Assembly: GCF_036588685.1 (NCBI RefSeq)
Contig: NW_026963313.1
Span: 124,001-188,000, forward strand
Direction: 5' to 3'
From: Mytilus trossulus
Taxonomy: Eukaryota > Mollusca > Bivalvia > Mytilida > Mytilidae
DNA: 64,000 nucleotides
Both the position numbers and the translations under genes were made by a program. The notes under the pieces were generated by a model. It was not told the DNA's origin and searched no databases. It worked only from the letters and a program-made list of their open reading frames with translations. Below, piece by piece: positions 11,421 to 21,719 of the stretch; the stretch's first letter is position 1, and the number at the start of each line of letters is the position of its first letter.

Positions 11421-13088
11421 GATATAGAAATTTCTCCTGACAACATTGTTAATCCATCTGAACTGTCAATGAAGGGTCCAAACGATCATGACAATCCAAG
11501 CTTTCTTTATGTAAGTATTACATTATATGTCAATGAAGGGTCCAAACGATCATGACAATCCAAGCTTTCTTTATGTAAGTACTACATTATATGTCGATGA
11601 AGGGTCCCAACGATCATGACAATCCAAGCTTTCTTTATGCAAGTATAACTTTCTATGCATGTCCCAAGTCGGGAGCCTCTGGTCTTTGTTAGTTTGGTAT
11701 GGTTTTCATTTTATTTTCTAATATAAATTTCACAGTTTAGTATGACGTCAATTATCTCTGAACTAGTACATATTTTTGCTTCGGGCTAGAAACATTTAAA
11801 AACTGCATATTCAAAAAAAACAAAATTTGAGTTAGATATTATTTTGAAAATAGTAAATGAGGGATCATTTCGTCAAAGTAAAACCCCACATCGACCCCTT
11901 ATTCAAAACAGTCCGAGTTTTTATTAATGTCATTTCAAAGATGTTTATCTGGTTAAAATAAAGGCACTTGTAGGATTTTCAAATAAAGTGTAATATTTTT
12001 ATCTCTAGAGCGACGTATGGAAACCAAGAAGTTTGCGTTTAAAGCCCGATACCAGTTGAAGTAAGTACTATATATCAATGTTCTAGAATAAACCATGATA
12101 AAGCTATTTAATTAGATGCAAAAGAGAGAGGAAAGATACCAGAGGGACAGTCCAACTCATTGATCGAAAATAAAATGACAACGCCATGGCTAAAAATAAA
12201 AAGGCAAACAGACAAATACTAGTAATAGTACCGAATACACATCATAGAAAACTAAAAACTAAGCAACATTAATCCCACAACAAAGTAGAGGTGAACTCTG
12301 GTGCTCCGGAAGGGTAGCAGATCCTGCTCCCCATGTGGCACCCGTGTACAAGAAAAGAGGGACGAAAGATACCAAAGGGACAGTCAAGATATGGTATAGC
12401 TTACATATACGAAGCACAGTATCAAATAACATATCGAAACAATAACAATTAATACGAGTGTATATATATTTCTTAATCACAGAGCAAAATTGGACGGATC
12501 AACAAAACTGAAAATTATAAAACAAATTATCAGAAGCAAAATAGGTAAAGACAATAGCCAAGTTAGTAAGTTGTGCACGATGCATAGCATAAAATATGAG
12601 TATACCTCAGTGTAACAGCAAAAATAAATTACAATAGATATAGGAAGATGTGGTGTGAGTGCCAATGAGACAACTCTCCATCCAAATAACTATTTAAAAA
12701 GTAAACCATTATAAGTTAAAGTACGGCCTTCAACACGGAGCCTTGGCTCACACCGAACAACAAGCTATAAAGGGCCCCAAAATTATTAGTGTAAAACCAT
12801 TCAAACGGGAAAACCAACGCATAACACACACAGCATACTGTCTTCACAGTAGAAATGTGTCCGAACCATCCATTTAAATAAGTTAAAACCCGTGTTGAAT
12901 ATTTTGTATTTGTAAGGAAAATGACACAAACATTCGTGAACGAAATAGTATCGGCAGTTATTATCTTACACAGACATGACCTCCAACCAGTACTGTCTTT
13001 TGATTTTTATATAATGTGTTAATGTAACTATTTCTGTCTTTTTAGAGGAATCCTGCCTGACAACAGAAACGACAAAAAATACTCATAA
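11421..13088 (+). CDS. three candidate 3' exons of an unidentified gene
   Basis: Exon a, 11421-11510, follows TTTATTTACAG and is followed by GTAAGT. Its only open frame reads DIEISPDNIVNPSELSMK then GPNDHDNPSFLY, ending in phase 0. Exon b ends at 12060 before GTAAGT. Using the acceptor at 12009-12010 it starts at 12011 and reads RRMETKKFAFKARYQL, ending in phase 2. Exon c starts at 13046 after TTTTTAG; the joined frame continues KGILPDNRNDKKYS and stops at 13086-13088. An AATAAA at 13162 fits a 3' end. If exon b instead starts at 12009, the frame stops at 12057-12059, within exon b. I do not recognise the protein. It is hydrophilic with no visible membrane segment. Upstream exons were not found and may lie beyond the satellites, outside the window. 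Confidence 0.4.
11464..11655 (+). repeat. 64-bp tandem triplication over an exon end and 5' splice site
   Basis: Three copies start at 11464, 11528 and 11592. Each holds the last ~47 bases of candidate exon a and the following splice-donor region. Copies 1 and 2 keep GTAAGT; copy 3 has GCAAGT. Copies 2 and 3 carry one or two substitutions, so the triplication is recent. Confidence 0.9.
11655..11780 (-). repeat. dispersed repeat, GTCCCAAGTCGGGAGCCTC family
   Basis: The blocks TGTCCCAAGTCGGGAGCC, CTGGTCTTTGTTAGTTTG, AGTATGACGTCAATTATC and CTGAACTAGTACATATTT recur at 46525-46660, where they continue into the AGACAACAACCCGACC family. This copy is a fragment of that larger element. Confidence 0.7.
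12125..12360 (+). repeat. dispersed repeat, GACAACGCCATGG family, long copy
   Basis: Fuller copy of the family at 10880. It adds the right part GGTGCTCCGGAAGGGTAGCA, GATCCTGCTCC, ATGTGGCACCCGTG. It lies in the candidate intron between exons b and c of the unidentified gene. Confidence 0.8.
12640..12860 (+). repeat. dispersed repeat, GAGACAACTCTCCATCC family
   Basis: Contains AGGAAGATGTGGTGTGAGTG, CCAATGAGACAACTCTCC, AAACCATTATAAGTTAAAGT, ACGGCCTTCAACACGGAGCC and CAAGCTATAAAGGGCCCC. Other copies are at 15105-15250, 19108-19300 and, reversed, at 44810-44855, 50205-50300 and 54110-54290. Confidence 0.8.
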
Positions 13089-13827
13089 CTGAACAATCGT
13101 CCATTACCAGGACGATTTATTGTCCAATCATAAAATTGTTCATTGCATACATGTAAATAGAAATAAAACAACATCAGCTACGCGTGGGAAAGAGGAGTTG
13201 TATTAAGTAGCACACAGGGAACGTTTTGCATAAATATATAATAATCTCCTATGTTTGTGTTTGTTTCAATCTTTAGTGTCGAATTTGTTTCCTTGCATCC
13301 ATATCATACGGCTATCTCTGATTATTGTAAAACTGCTGTTTGAGCTATTCAAATTTTATCAAGAGGAAATATAAATGCCAGAAAGATATGACCGACAGCT
13401 CTGAATCCTAGCTTAACATAAACGGTATCAAATTGTCTGCACCTGATGTGCATTGCGAAAAGTTATGTCTCCTTAGTGATGCTTAAAGCCAAAATATTTA
13501 AAAGTCGAGTTCTCTTTCTAAAACCTAGTGATGTTAAAAAAATCTAATAAGACTTTATTTATTGCATGCGTCCTTTAACAATCTTCAAGGATTTGCAGGA
13601 AAAGCAAATATGACAAGGAATCCTCTAGAATGGATTATAATAATAAAACGTTAGTATTCTAGACAAGTGAATATGCCATAGACGGAAAGGTTTTAATAAT
13701 TTTGGAAGGGTCTTTTAGCAATTTTATTTTATAGTAAAGGATATAGAAATGGATGATACATGCGGTATTAGAAATCACATTCATGCAATGACATCTGTAA
13801 CAGTATGGAAACTATGCTAAATAAAAT

Positions 13828-13935
13828 TGAGAATAGAAATGGGGAATATGTCAAAGAGACAAAACCCCGACCATAGATAAAAACAACAGCAGAAGGTCAC
13901 CAACAGGTCATCATGGAGTCTACAACAAACGACTA
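13828..13935 (+). repeat. dispersed repeat, AGACAACAACCCGACC family
   Basis: GAGAATAGAAATGGGGAATA, GTCAAAGAGACAAAACCCCG, ACAACAGCAGAAGGTCACC and AACAGGTC blocks. Other copies at 33960-34080, 39628-39745 and 45535-45690, and reversed at 46640-46795, 50985-51060 and 58872-58925. The interval 13170-13827 otherwise contains only a diverged CAGATGCGCATTTCGAC-type fragment near 13440-13500. Confidence 0.75.
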
Positions 13936-14204
13936 AATATTATATCTTTACATCCCAAACGCCATACTCATTATTGTAACCCCTTATTTATAAAGTTTTC
14001 TCTCGACATTAAATTTATACAGATATGAAGCTGGAAAATAGAAAGGTTAGCTAAAATGCAGAGAGGTTGAGAGTAAAGTGTATTTCGTCCAGTAAATAAA
14101 GACAACAGTAGTATACCGCTGTTCAAAACTCGTAAATCTATGGACAAAAAAACAAAATTGGGGTAACAAACTAAAGGGAGGGAAACGCATTAAATATAAG
14201 AGGA

Positions 14205-14410
14205 GAACAACGACACAACATTAATAAAATCAACGGTACCCATTTTGTTGCACCAGATGCGCATTTCGACAATACATGTCTCTTCAGTGATGCTCGTGGC
14301 CAAAATATTTGAAATCCAAAGCATATATAAAAGATGAAGAGCTATAATCCAAATGGTCCAAAAAGTATAGCCAAATTCGTGAAAGGAATCAGAGCTTTGC
14401 ACGAGGGAGA
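14205..14410 (+). repeat. dispersed repeat, CAGATGCGCATTTCGAC family, copy 1
   Basis: Blocks AATAAAATCAACGGTACC, TTGCACCAGATGCGCATTTC, CTTCAGTGATGCTCGTGGCC and ATAGCCAAATTCGTGAAAGG. Nearly identical to 14570-14755, 360 bp downstream, in the same orientation. Reading frames on the opposite strand here are repeat sequence. Confidence 0.85.
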
Positions 14411-14569
14411 TACATTCCTTAATTTATAATAATTTATAATATTTTGTAACAGCAAATTTTAATAACACAAAAAAATCCGTATTTTCATGCCAGTACCGAA
14501 GTACTGGCTACTGGGCTGGTGATACCCTCGGGGACTAATAGTCCACCAGCAGAGGCATCGACCCAGTGG

Positions 14570-14755
14570 TAGTAATAAAATCAACGGTACCAATTTTGTT
14601 GCACCAGATGCGCATTTCGACAATACATGTCTCTTCAGTGATGCTCGTGGCCAAAATATTTGAAATCCAGAGCATATATAAAAGATGAAGAGCTATAATC
14701 AAAATGGTCCAAAAAGTATAGCCAAATTCGTGAAAGGAATCAGAGTTTTGCAACA
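14570..14755 (+). repeat. dispersed repeat, CAGATGCGCATTTCGAC family, copy 2
   Basis: Second direct copy, differing from 14205-14410 at only a few bases. It is preceded by GTACTGGCTACTGGGCTGG and a GACCCAGTGGTAGT block that resembles sequence at 49500-49530. A reversed partial copy lies at 53795-53890. Confidence 0.85.
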
Positions 14756-14914
14756 CACACAGAAACGAACTAAGCATTAGACAAAATCCGATGAGAATAA
14801 CAAATATAGCATCAAAACCAAATACATAAATTTGGGATAGAAAAGTACCATAACACGTAAAACAATAAAAAGGTTTAGTTAAGATGGTTAGAAATATAAC
14901 GTCGCTAGTTTTTG

Positions 14915-15065
14915 ACGGGGTTCGTGTTGTTTATTCTTTAGTTTTCTATGTTGTGTCATGTGTACTATTGTTTGTCTGTTTGTCCTTTTAGCCATGATGT
15001 TGTCAGTTTATTTTCGATTTATGAGTTTGACTGTCCCTCTGGTATCTTTCGTCCCTCTTTAAAAC
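14915..15065 (-). repeat. dispersed repeat, GACAACGCCATGG family, reversed copy
   Basis: Reverse complement of the blocks seen at 12125-12360: TAGTTTTCTATGTTGTGTCA, TGTTTGTCTGTTTGTCC, TTTCGATTTATGAGTTTGAC and CCTCTGGTATCTTTCGTCC. A GAGACAATCC-type fragment follows at 15105-15250, just downstream of the discoidin-EGF gene's stop codon. Confidence 0.8.
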
Positions 15066-15300
15066 TACGTGGTTCAAACGTTATTATAAAAAAATACCAA
15101 ATTATGTTATGAGTGCTAATGAGACAATCCTTCACCAGAGACCAAAGTTCGTCGAAGTATCCAACTATAGTCTGGTCAGCATAAAGTCTTTAACAATGAG
15201 CTTACCCGCAATTAAAAAGTGAAAACCAACAGCCATATTTATAAACAAAACAATAAATGAAAAAGATATATAGCAACAATCAATTATCCTCTAAGATTTA

Positions 15301-18300
15301 TCATCCAGGTATATGAACCCATCCCGTGATCATTGTAGTTGGCAATGTTGTTGAATCTGAAACAAAATGCTCATTCTTAAAATATATAATTCACAATATA
15401 TTGTGTTTATAATGAACTATAATAAAATGGGGACAGAAACACTATGTCATTGCTGCTGGACGTTTCACACATCTTTGTCAATATAAAGGAATTTGCGGTA
15501 ACTACCATACAAGCGAAAGGGTAAAGCGCTATAAACCCAGTTTTAATTTACCATTCTCCCTAACAAAAATGTCTGTATTTTGCCATTTGATTATAGGTAC
15601 TTTCCGTTTTGAATTGTCCACGGAGTTCAGTATTTTTGTGATTTTACCTTTTTTAACAGGTGTCAACAGACAAGTAGTCATCACTTTGGTGCTGACATAC
15701 AAATATCATTTATATGTACATTTTCTCTAATTAAATTTATTGCACACAAAATGTTCAATTATTCGAAACACTAAGGTTGTTCTTTCCATTGGGTAGGGTT
15801 TGACATATCTGTCTTAGGCAGATAATTCGGAATTTTGGTTTCAATTTTCAAACCTTTTGTTTTTTATTTGGCTTACTGACTGGGTTGCTTTGATCATCAC
15901 TTCTGTGTCTTAAATGAGCGAAATGCAGGTTTGGTGTACTAAATTATAAACCTGGTCTCTCTGATGATTTTTTGTACATTTACCTTTTCCTATTTTCGAT
16001 GTGTCCAGTACAATCTGACATTGTTTTCCTGAATATATGATTCTACCGTTATCTGAGCTTGGACAGAAACACTGGTAACTGGTCTGTGTATTTCTACATA
16101 TACCATTGTTAATGCATGGAGAGCTCTGACATTTACCAGTGCCTACAAAGTAAAGAAAATGGGCAAGTTATTGTAGCTTTGATATTAACAAAAGAGAGTT
16201 CTAGTGAACTTTCTGATGAAAACAAATTTGGCTTTTAAGCAATGATGACATGTACATCTTTTAGGAATTTTGGTCCTCAATGCTCTTCAACTTCGTACTT
16301 TTTTGGCCTTAACTTTTCTGGATTTGAGCGTCACTGATGAGTCCTTTGTAGACGGAACGCGCGTCTGGCGTATATACAAAATTTAGTCCTGGGATCTATG
16401 ATGAGTTTATTTATATCATTCATAAATATGAAAACAACTGTCCAAACAAAGAGATTTTCTACTAAATAACTGACTTGAGAGCTGTTCCACTTCATTTTAT
16501 GTTTCGTTTTTTCGTCATAATTACTCTATTATTCTCTCCTGATATAGGCATTGTAGCTAGTCAAGAAAATTATTTGTATTTGTTGTCTTTTGCGCCTTTT
16601 ATCAAAGTTTATGAACCCTTCACTGGTATGGTGACCTATAGTTGTCAAATTGTACGTACTTTGGTCTCTGACGGAATGACGTCTGATGGGCAGTCATGCC
16701 GCATATTCTTAATTTTATAAAGGTAATATTTAATAGATGATAATTGAAATCCCTCTTTTAGAATCGGTGTTATTTGAGAGTACATACACAATTTGAAAAA
16801 CAGATTCACGATGCTTGAAACATAATTAAAAATTTGATAATAATTAGTTATCAAAAGTACCAGGATTATAATTTTATACGCCAGACGCGCGTTTCGTCTA
16901 CATAAGACTCATCAGTGACGCTCAGATCAAAATAGTTAAAATGCTCAACCACAATAAGTCCCCGGATGTGATTTTTCTTGAAAATTAGATGTGATGATGC
17001 TTGCAACAAAATTGATAATTACCATGACAAAATGATCGAAATCACAACAATTTCCTAGATACTATTGTCTTACCTTGCATTGTCTGTAATGTTGTTATTT
17101 TTCGTGGTTGTGAAGTTGTTGTAGATGGTTGTGTTACTTTAATCGGCGAAGACGATGAAGCAGACGACTGCGGACTGCAGGAACCATCTGGCTGCACGGG
17201 GTGTCCAATCAACCCGAATCTCATTGATATATGGTTATGGAATTTGATTGGATTTATACGCAGACATTTTACAACAAAAGGTTCATCAAACGTATTGGTT
17301 ACTTTTGTGTTTTCGTCAGAGTTGCCTGTAAAGAGCTATTGAAAAAAAAGTCAAAATTGATTGTATACCATTCTAAGATTCACTGAGTAGAGATATTTTC
17401 CTGACATATGAAAAGACTAGTGTTTGTCTTAGAAAGCAGATACGTAAGTAAAGTAGTAAGTAAGTACAAACATATCAAATACAAGTAAATAAACAATGGT
17501 GTTAGTCAAGGCTCCGTGATGAAGGCTATGCTTTAACAGATAATGGTTTATTTTTACAGCTGTGACATGAATGGAGTGTTGTCTTAATAACAGTCATATC
17601 ACTATATAAGGCAGTAAGTCCGTCTGCAGGGTAATTTTGGTTGTAACATCTACTTATAGAGTTCATTGGACTGATATCTAGTTTTCACGCAATATAGAAA
17701 TAATAATATCCCGACTTACAGCTTACACGTTTATCTCTGATGGTTGCATGTTGACTTCTAGATGACTTTTGGTTATTTCAACTTATTTGTGGTGCTGTCT
17801 CTCATGCATAGATTAATAATGCATTTGATTTAAAGGTCTTTGGTTTTATGTGGTATGTCATGTCTACTAAGAATTTGAATGCCCCTCTGATATCTTCCGA
17901 CCTTTTTTTAGGTCCTTATAAAATCAATTTGGATGAATACCAATGGATAGCTGGAAAGCTAGATAGACATATCGAATGTTGGATTGATAGACGGACGAAG
18001 AATCCTTTAACACTTTGTATACATTCCCCTACACATATTAGAACAACTCGCATGTGAAATTACACTCATACAAGTGAGAGGTTTAGCGCTATAAAACCAG
18101 GTTCAATCCACCATTTTATACGTAAGTAAATGTCTGTACCGAGTCAGGAATATGACAGTTGTTTTTCATTCGTTTGATGTATTGTGCTTTTGATTTTGCA
18201 ATTTGATTAGGGACTTTCCGTTTTGAATTTTCCTCTGAGTTCAGTATTTTTGTAATTTTACGTATACTTTTTTCTAGAATATTTATATCATAAGAAAAAA

Positions 18301-21300
18301 CAAAACATTGGAATAAATAGAGGATGATATGAAATGCTGATAAGTCGACGAAGATATACGAATTAATGTGATGAAGTACACATAGATGATTGGCTGTAAG
18401 AATGATCAATGAATTGATTTTTAGCTTTAGGGAGAATCATAAGTCGATGGATGACGATTGTAACCAACATAGAGAGTTATCAATGTCTTCCAATCGTATG
18501 TGAAATCGTGTTGGATGTTAGACGTAAGATGAAAAAATCTATATGTATTAAAAATCTACCTACAGCGCCGCTTTTACTATCTAGTGCCCGCCAGCTGTTG
18601 CAATCATCGCTATACAGTATACGATAAGACTCAACCCATTCCTGACAACAACCATATCTACCTTGAGTTACTATGCCTGTTAGGTTGAAAGTTTTCTTCA
18701 TCTGTATCTAAAAGAAAAACAATGAAATGTATTACGTATTTTTCGAAGCTAAAATTAATAAGCGTGCAACTTGTGTTGCGCAATTAGTACCCATATGAAT
18801 TCAGAAAATGTATAAGTGTGCAACGTGTGGTGCGCAGTTAGTACCCATATGAATTCCGAAATGTAGAAGTGTGCAACATGTGGTGCGCAGTTAGTACACA
18901 TATACATTCCGAAATGTAGAAGTTTGCAACATGTGGTGCGCAGTTAGTACCCATATGGATTCCGAAATATAGACGTGTGCAACATGTGGTGCGCAGTAAG
19001 TAACCATATGAATTCCGAAAATGTAAGGTCAATGTAATGATGTATAATAATAAAATCAATCTTGCTTTCACAAACAGAAATTGTCGCACATGGAATTAAA
19101 AACCATAGATATAGGAAGATGTGGTGTGATTGCCAATGAGATAACTCTCCATCCAAATAACAATTTATACAAGTAAACCATTATAGGTCAATGTACGGCC
19201 TTCAACACGGGGTCTTGGATCACACCGATCAAAAAGCTATAGAGGGCCAAAAATTACTAGTGTAAAACCATTCAAACGGGGAAACCAACGGTCTAATTTA
19301 TATAAAAAACGAGAAACGAGAAACACGTATAAGTTACATAAACAGACGACAACTACTGTACATCAGATTCATGACTTAGGACAGATACAAACATTTACAG
19401 CGGGATTAAACGTTTTAATGGTACCAAACCTTCTCTCTTGTTCTGAAACAATAGCATAACATCACAACATAGAAAAACACACGATAAAATACCAATTTGC
19501 AGACTTTACTCAATAACAAAAAATCATATTCATATTTCAATGGTTTTTCTTTTTTCTATAATTACTTACTGATTTTGATAGTCTGCCTGATATCTTTTTT
19601 TCGTTATATAAACGTCTTGTTTGATAAAAATAAGTTCTTACTCACGCACCGTGTAAACATAAACTGTACGCAAATTAAAGCATATTCGGTGGAAATTGCA
19701 GAGAGTCAAGGTGAGGTTTGTTTTTTTGTGTCCAATCACCGCAATTATTTTTTGTGTCTGAAACTTGTATCACATAAATGAACTTATTTATTTATCACAA
19801 TACCTCTATAAATTGACGAAAATTGTTAAAGTTAGCAGACCACGATCCCATATGTGTCACTCCATCACTGCCTGTGTACTCTTTAGAGTCAATTAATCCC
19901 CTTGATATGCTAAAATCATGTACTGAATCACCATGGTAAAGTTCACTTGATGATCGGATGGTGACGTCATTATAATGAGTTTTTAAAATATCCGCATCAC
20001 AATTACCAGCTAAAGTTAAAAAAAATGCAATTATCAAAAAAATCTTTTGTATGTTTTAAAATTTTCTTAAAATGTCCAAGTGATGATGTTACGAATTTTA
20101 TGCACTTTTCTCAAAATGTCGTGTTTTATCTTAGTCTAAGAGATGCAGTAAAGCATTTTGAGCACAGCCAGTCTAGCGGATTGGTCAAATTAGTAACTGT
20201 CATTACTAGAGGAATATTTACAATGCTTTTTCTATTAAATGCTGTCGATACTCGAAAACAAAGTATTTTCCTTCGACGAGCAACATTTTAATTCCCTTTC
20301 GAATTTTTTTTTAATTTGCCTTTGTTTCGGCGTATTTAGTCATTCATTTGATCTGGGATCAGTATATTTATATGTCTATCAATATATATGTTCTTTATTT
20401 GAGGTACTATAGTATATTATAATGAGTTAATTCAAATCTTACCGTTATTTTGGTCGTGTGCAAGTAGAAAACGTTTGTGGAAGAAACTTTTCCTTACAGC
20501 TGTGCTAAATGTTAGAACACTAATGCAGAGTATAACTCTAACGGATATGTATTTCTGCAAAAGAAAATATGTTTGGTAGGGGCGGATCCAGCTATTTTAA
20601 AAGGGGGATTCCCAACCCAAAGAAAAGGGTGGAGTCCAGCTATATGCTCCAATTCAAATGCATTGATCGGCCAAAAAAAGGGGGGTTCAAACCCCCGGAC
20701 CCCCTCCCTTGGATCCGCCAATGTTTGGTACCAGACAGTGGAAAGACACTCACATAGTGAACTGCATTAACCTTTCAGTTACTAGTTGTCATTTTTTTTT
20801 ATTTATAAAAATGCATTACTTTAGAGTGAGTCTACTAGGGCGCAAGTTCCATATCAGGAAAGTCGCCTCCCAAAACATCAATATAATAATAAAGTGAGTC
20901 TACTTATCGAGAGACTGTTGTTCCTTGCTTTACCTCAAGCATGCAGCAAGTATTTCTGTCTATGATCGTCATGTCGACAAAAAAATTAAAACGATATAAT
21001 CGGGAAATTATGCAAGGGGGTCCACTAAGATACAGGGCTCTGAATCTAAACTGCTAGTGGCATGTGACGGTTTTTTTGTTTGACTGTTTTCAACATAAAG
21101 GTCGCATTGTGAAGTGCATGCTGCGTAGATTGTTAATTGTGTTTGAAACCAAGTGTTTTACTTGAAACCCAGTGTTTTACTTGAAACAAACCCCAAGTTT
21201 CTTAAACTCTATTTTTATTTGGTGATAATTTGTAAGCCAAGAAACAGTTACCAATGCCTTATTGCAAAAAGCCAATATTTGAATCATTTGGGGATTAATA

Positions 21301-21657
21301 CATGTGTAACACAGATTATGCCAAGATTAACCAAGAATTACTAACCCTTTGAAGGGGTTAGTATTGTTCAATTATAGTTTTTCTTTTTCTTTGTTGTCTT
21401 ATTTGGTAATTGTCTGTTTACTCAACTTTAGTCTGTTGACGTATTCTCTCCCTTTATGAATCTAAAAATCGGTCGAGACATGAATACAATCGCATTATAA
21501 ATAAAAGGAACAGCTTTAGAAATATTACTACAAGAATAGGTTAACATAAAAATGGATAGGTTTAACATAAATTTCAAAATATGTGTACACAATTAATGAA
21601 AAGTAAATTTAAAAAATGCGCTAAGTTTTCTTGGACAATATTTTCAAAACTTACCAT
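15301..21657 (-). CDS. secreted discoidin (F5/8 type C) and EGF-like domain protein
   Basis: Seven coding exons, read on the minus strand: 21657-21655 (the ATG alone, directly before GTAAGT), 20554-20443, 20009-19804, 18707-18560, 17325-17074, 16142-15984 and 15356-15301 (stop). Together they give 936 nt, 311 residues, with every donor/acceptor phase in agreement. Residues 1 to about 20 (MKYISVRVILCISVLTFSTA) look like a signal peptide. About 42-197 form a discoidin domain, with motifs GSWSANFNNFRQFIE, TGIVTQGRYGCCQEWVESY, GNSDENTKV, FDEPFVVKCLRI and a NHISMRFGLIG end. About 198-240 is a Ser/Thr/Pro-rich linker. 245-282 is an EGF-like domain with six cysteines at 245, 250, 256, 265, 267 and 282, followed by a short tail. 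Discoidin domains bind phospholipid or glycans; an extracellular adhesion or recognition role is inference. No membrane anchor is seen. Discoidin before EGF is the reverse of lactadherin/EDIL3 order. No ortholog is claimed. Confidence 0.85.
15460..15660 (+). repeat. dispersed repeat, GAGTTCAGTATTTTTGTGA family
   Basis: Blocks GGTAAAGCGCTATAAACCCA, TGTCTGTATTTTGCC, TACTTTCCGTTTTGAATTG and GAGTTCAGTATTTTTGTGA. Similar copies are at 18050-18260 and 44300-44505, and reversed at 51690-51870 and 59205-59390. This copy lies in the last intron of the discoidin-EGF gene. Confidence 0.75.
16285..16415 (-). repeat. dispersed repeat, GCGCGTTTCGTCTAC family, reversed copy
   Basis: Blocks CAATGCTCTTCAACTTCGTA, GAGCGTCACTGATGAGTC, GTAGACGGAACGCGCGTC and CTATGATGAGTTTATTTATA. 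It faces a forward copy at 16858-16990. Both lie in the intron between the discoidin and EGF exons. Confidence 0.8.
16858..16990 (+). repeat. dispersed repeat, GCGCGTTTCGTCTAC family, forward copy
   Basis: CCAGGATTATAATTTTATAC, GCCAGACGCGCGTTTCGTCT and AAGACTCATCAGTGACGCTC blocks. Other forward copies are at 44983-45125, 49165-49345 and 51525-51668, and reversed ones at 43970-44155 and 58925-59060. Confidence 0.8.
18050..18260 (+). repeat. dispersed repeat, GAGTTCAGTATTTTTGTGA family, in intron
   Basis: GAGAGGTTTAGCGCTATAAA, GTCTGTACCGAGTCAGGAAT, GGGACTTTCCGTTTTGAAT and GAGTTCAGTATTTTTGTAA blocks, matching 15460-15660 and 44300-44505. It lies in an intron of the discoidin-EGF gene. Confidence 0.75.
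18761..19030 (+). repeat. ~54-bp minisatellite, five units, in intron
   Basis: Five head-to-tail units of 53-54 bp, each with GTGCAACATGTGGTGCGCAG, TTAGTACCCATATGAATTCC and GAAATGTAGAA blocks. The array begins about 50 bp upstream (in transcript sense) of the discoidin exon 18707-18560. Frames crossing it are repeat translation only. Confidence 0.9.
19108..19300 (+). repeat. dispersed repeat, GAGACAACTCTCCATCC family, in intron
   Basis: AGGAAGATGTGGTGTGATTG, CCAATGAGATAACTCTCC, GTACGGCCTTCAACACGGGG and GTAAAACCATTCAAACGGGG blocks, closely matching 12640-12860. Confidence 0.8.
20579..20720. mobile_element. 142-bp MITE-like element beside a splice acceptor
   Basis: Starts GGGGCGGATCCA and ends TTGGATCCGCCA, an inverted repeat centred on GGCGGATCCA. 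It is flanked by a perfect 10-bp direct repeat, ATGTTTGGTA (20569-20578 and 20721-20730). The inside has G- and C-runs. A second copy lies at 56729-56875. It sits 15 bp upstream (transcript sense) of the acceptor of the signal-peptide exon of the discoidin-EGF gene. Confidence 0.85.
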
Positions 21658-21719
21658 AGTTAAAGTATTGAGAGAATGTCAGCGTATACACCTACGTTCT
21701 ACAAATCTCTCCAGTGTTG

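Noticed and set aside
12009..12060. Alternative exon b start at 12009 giving a stop within the exon
   Set aside because: Not excluded, but the start at 12011 keeps the frame open through exon c and the downstream AATAAA.
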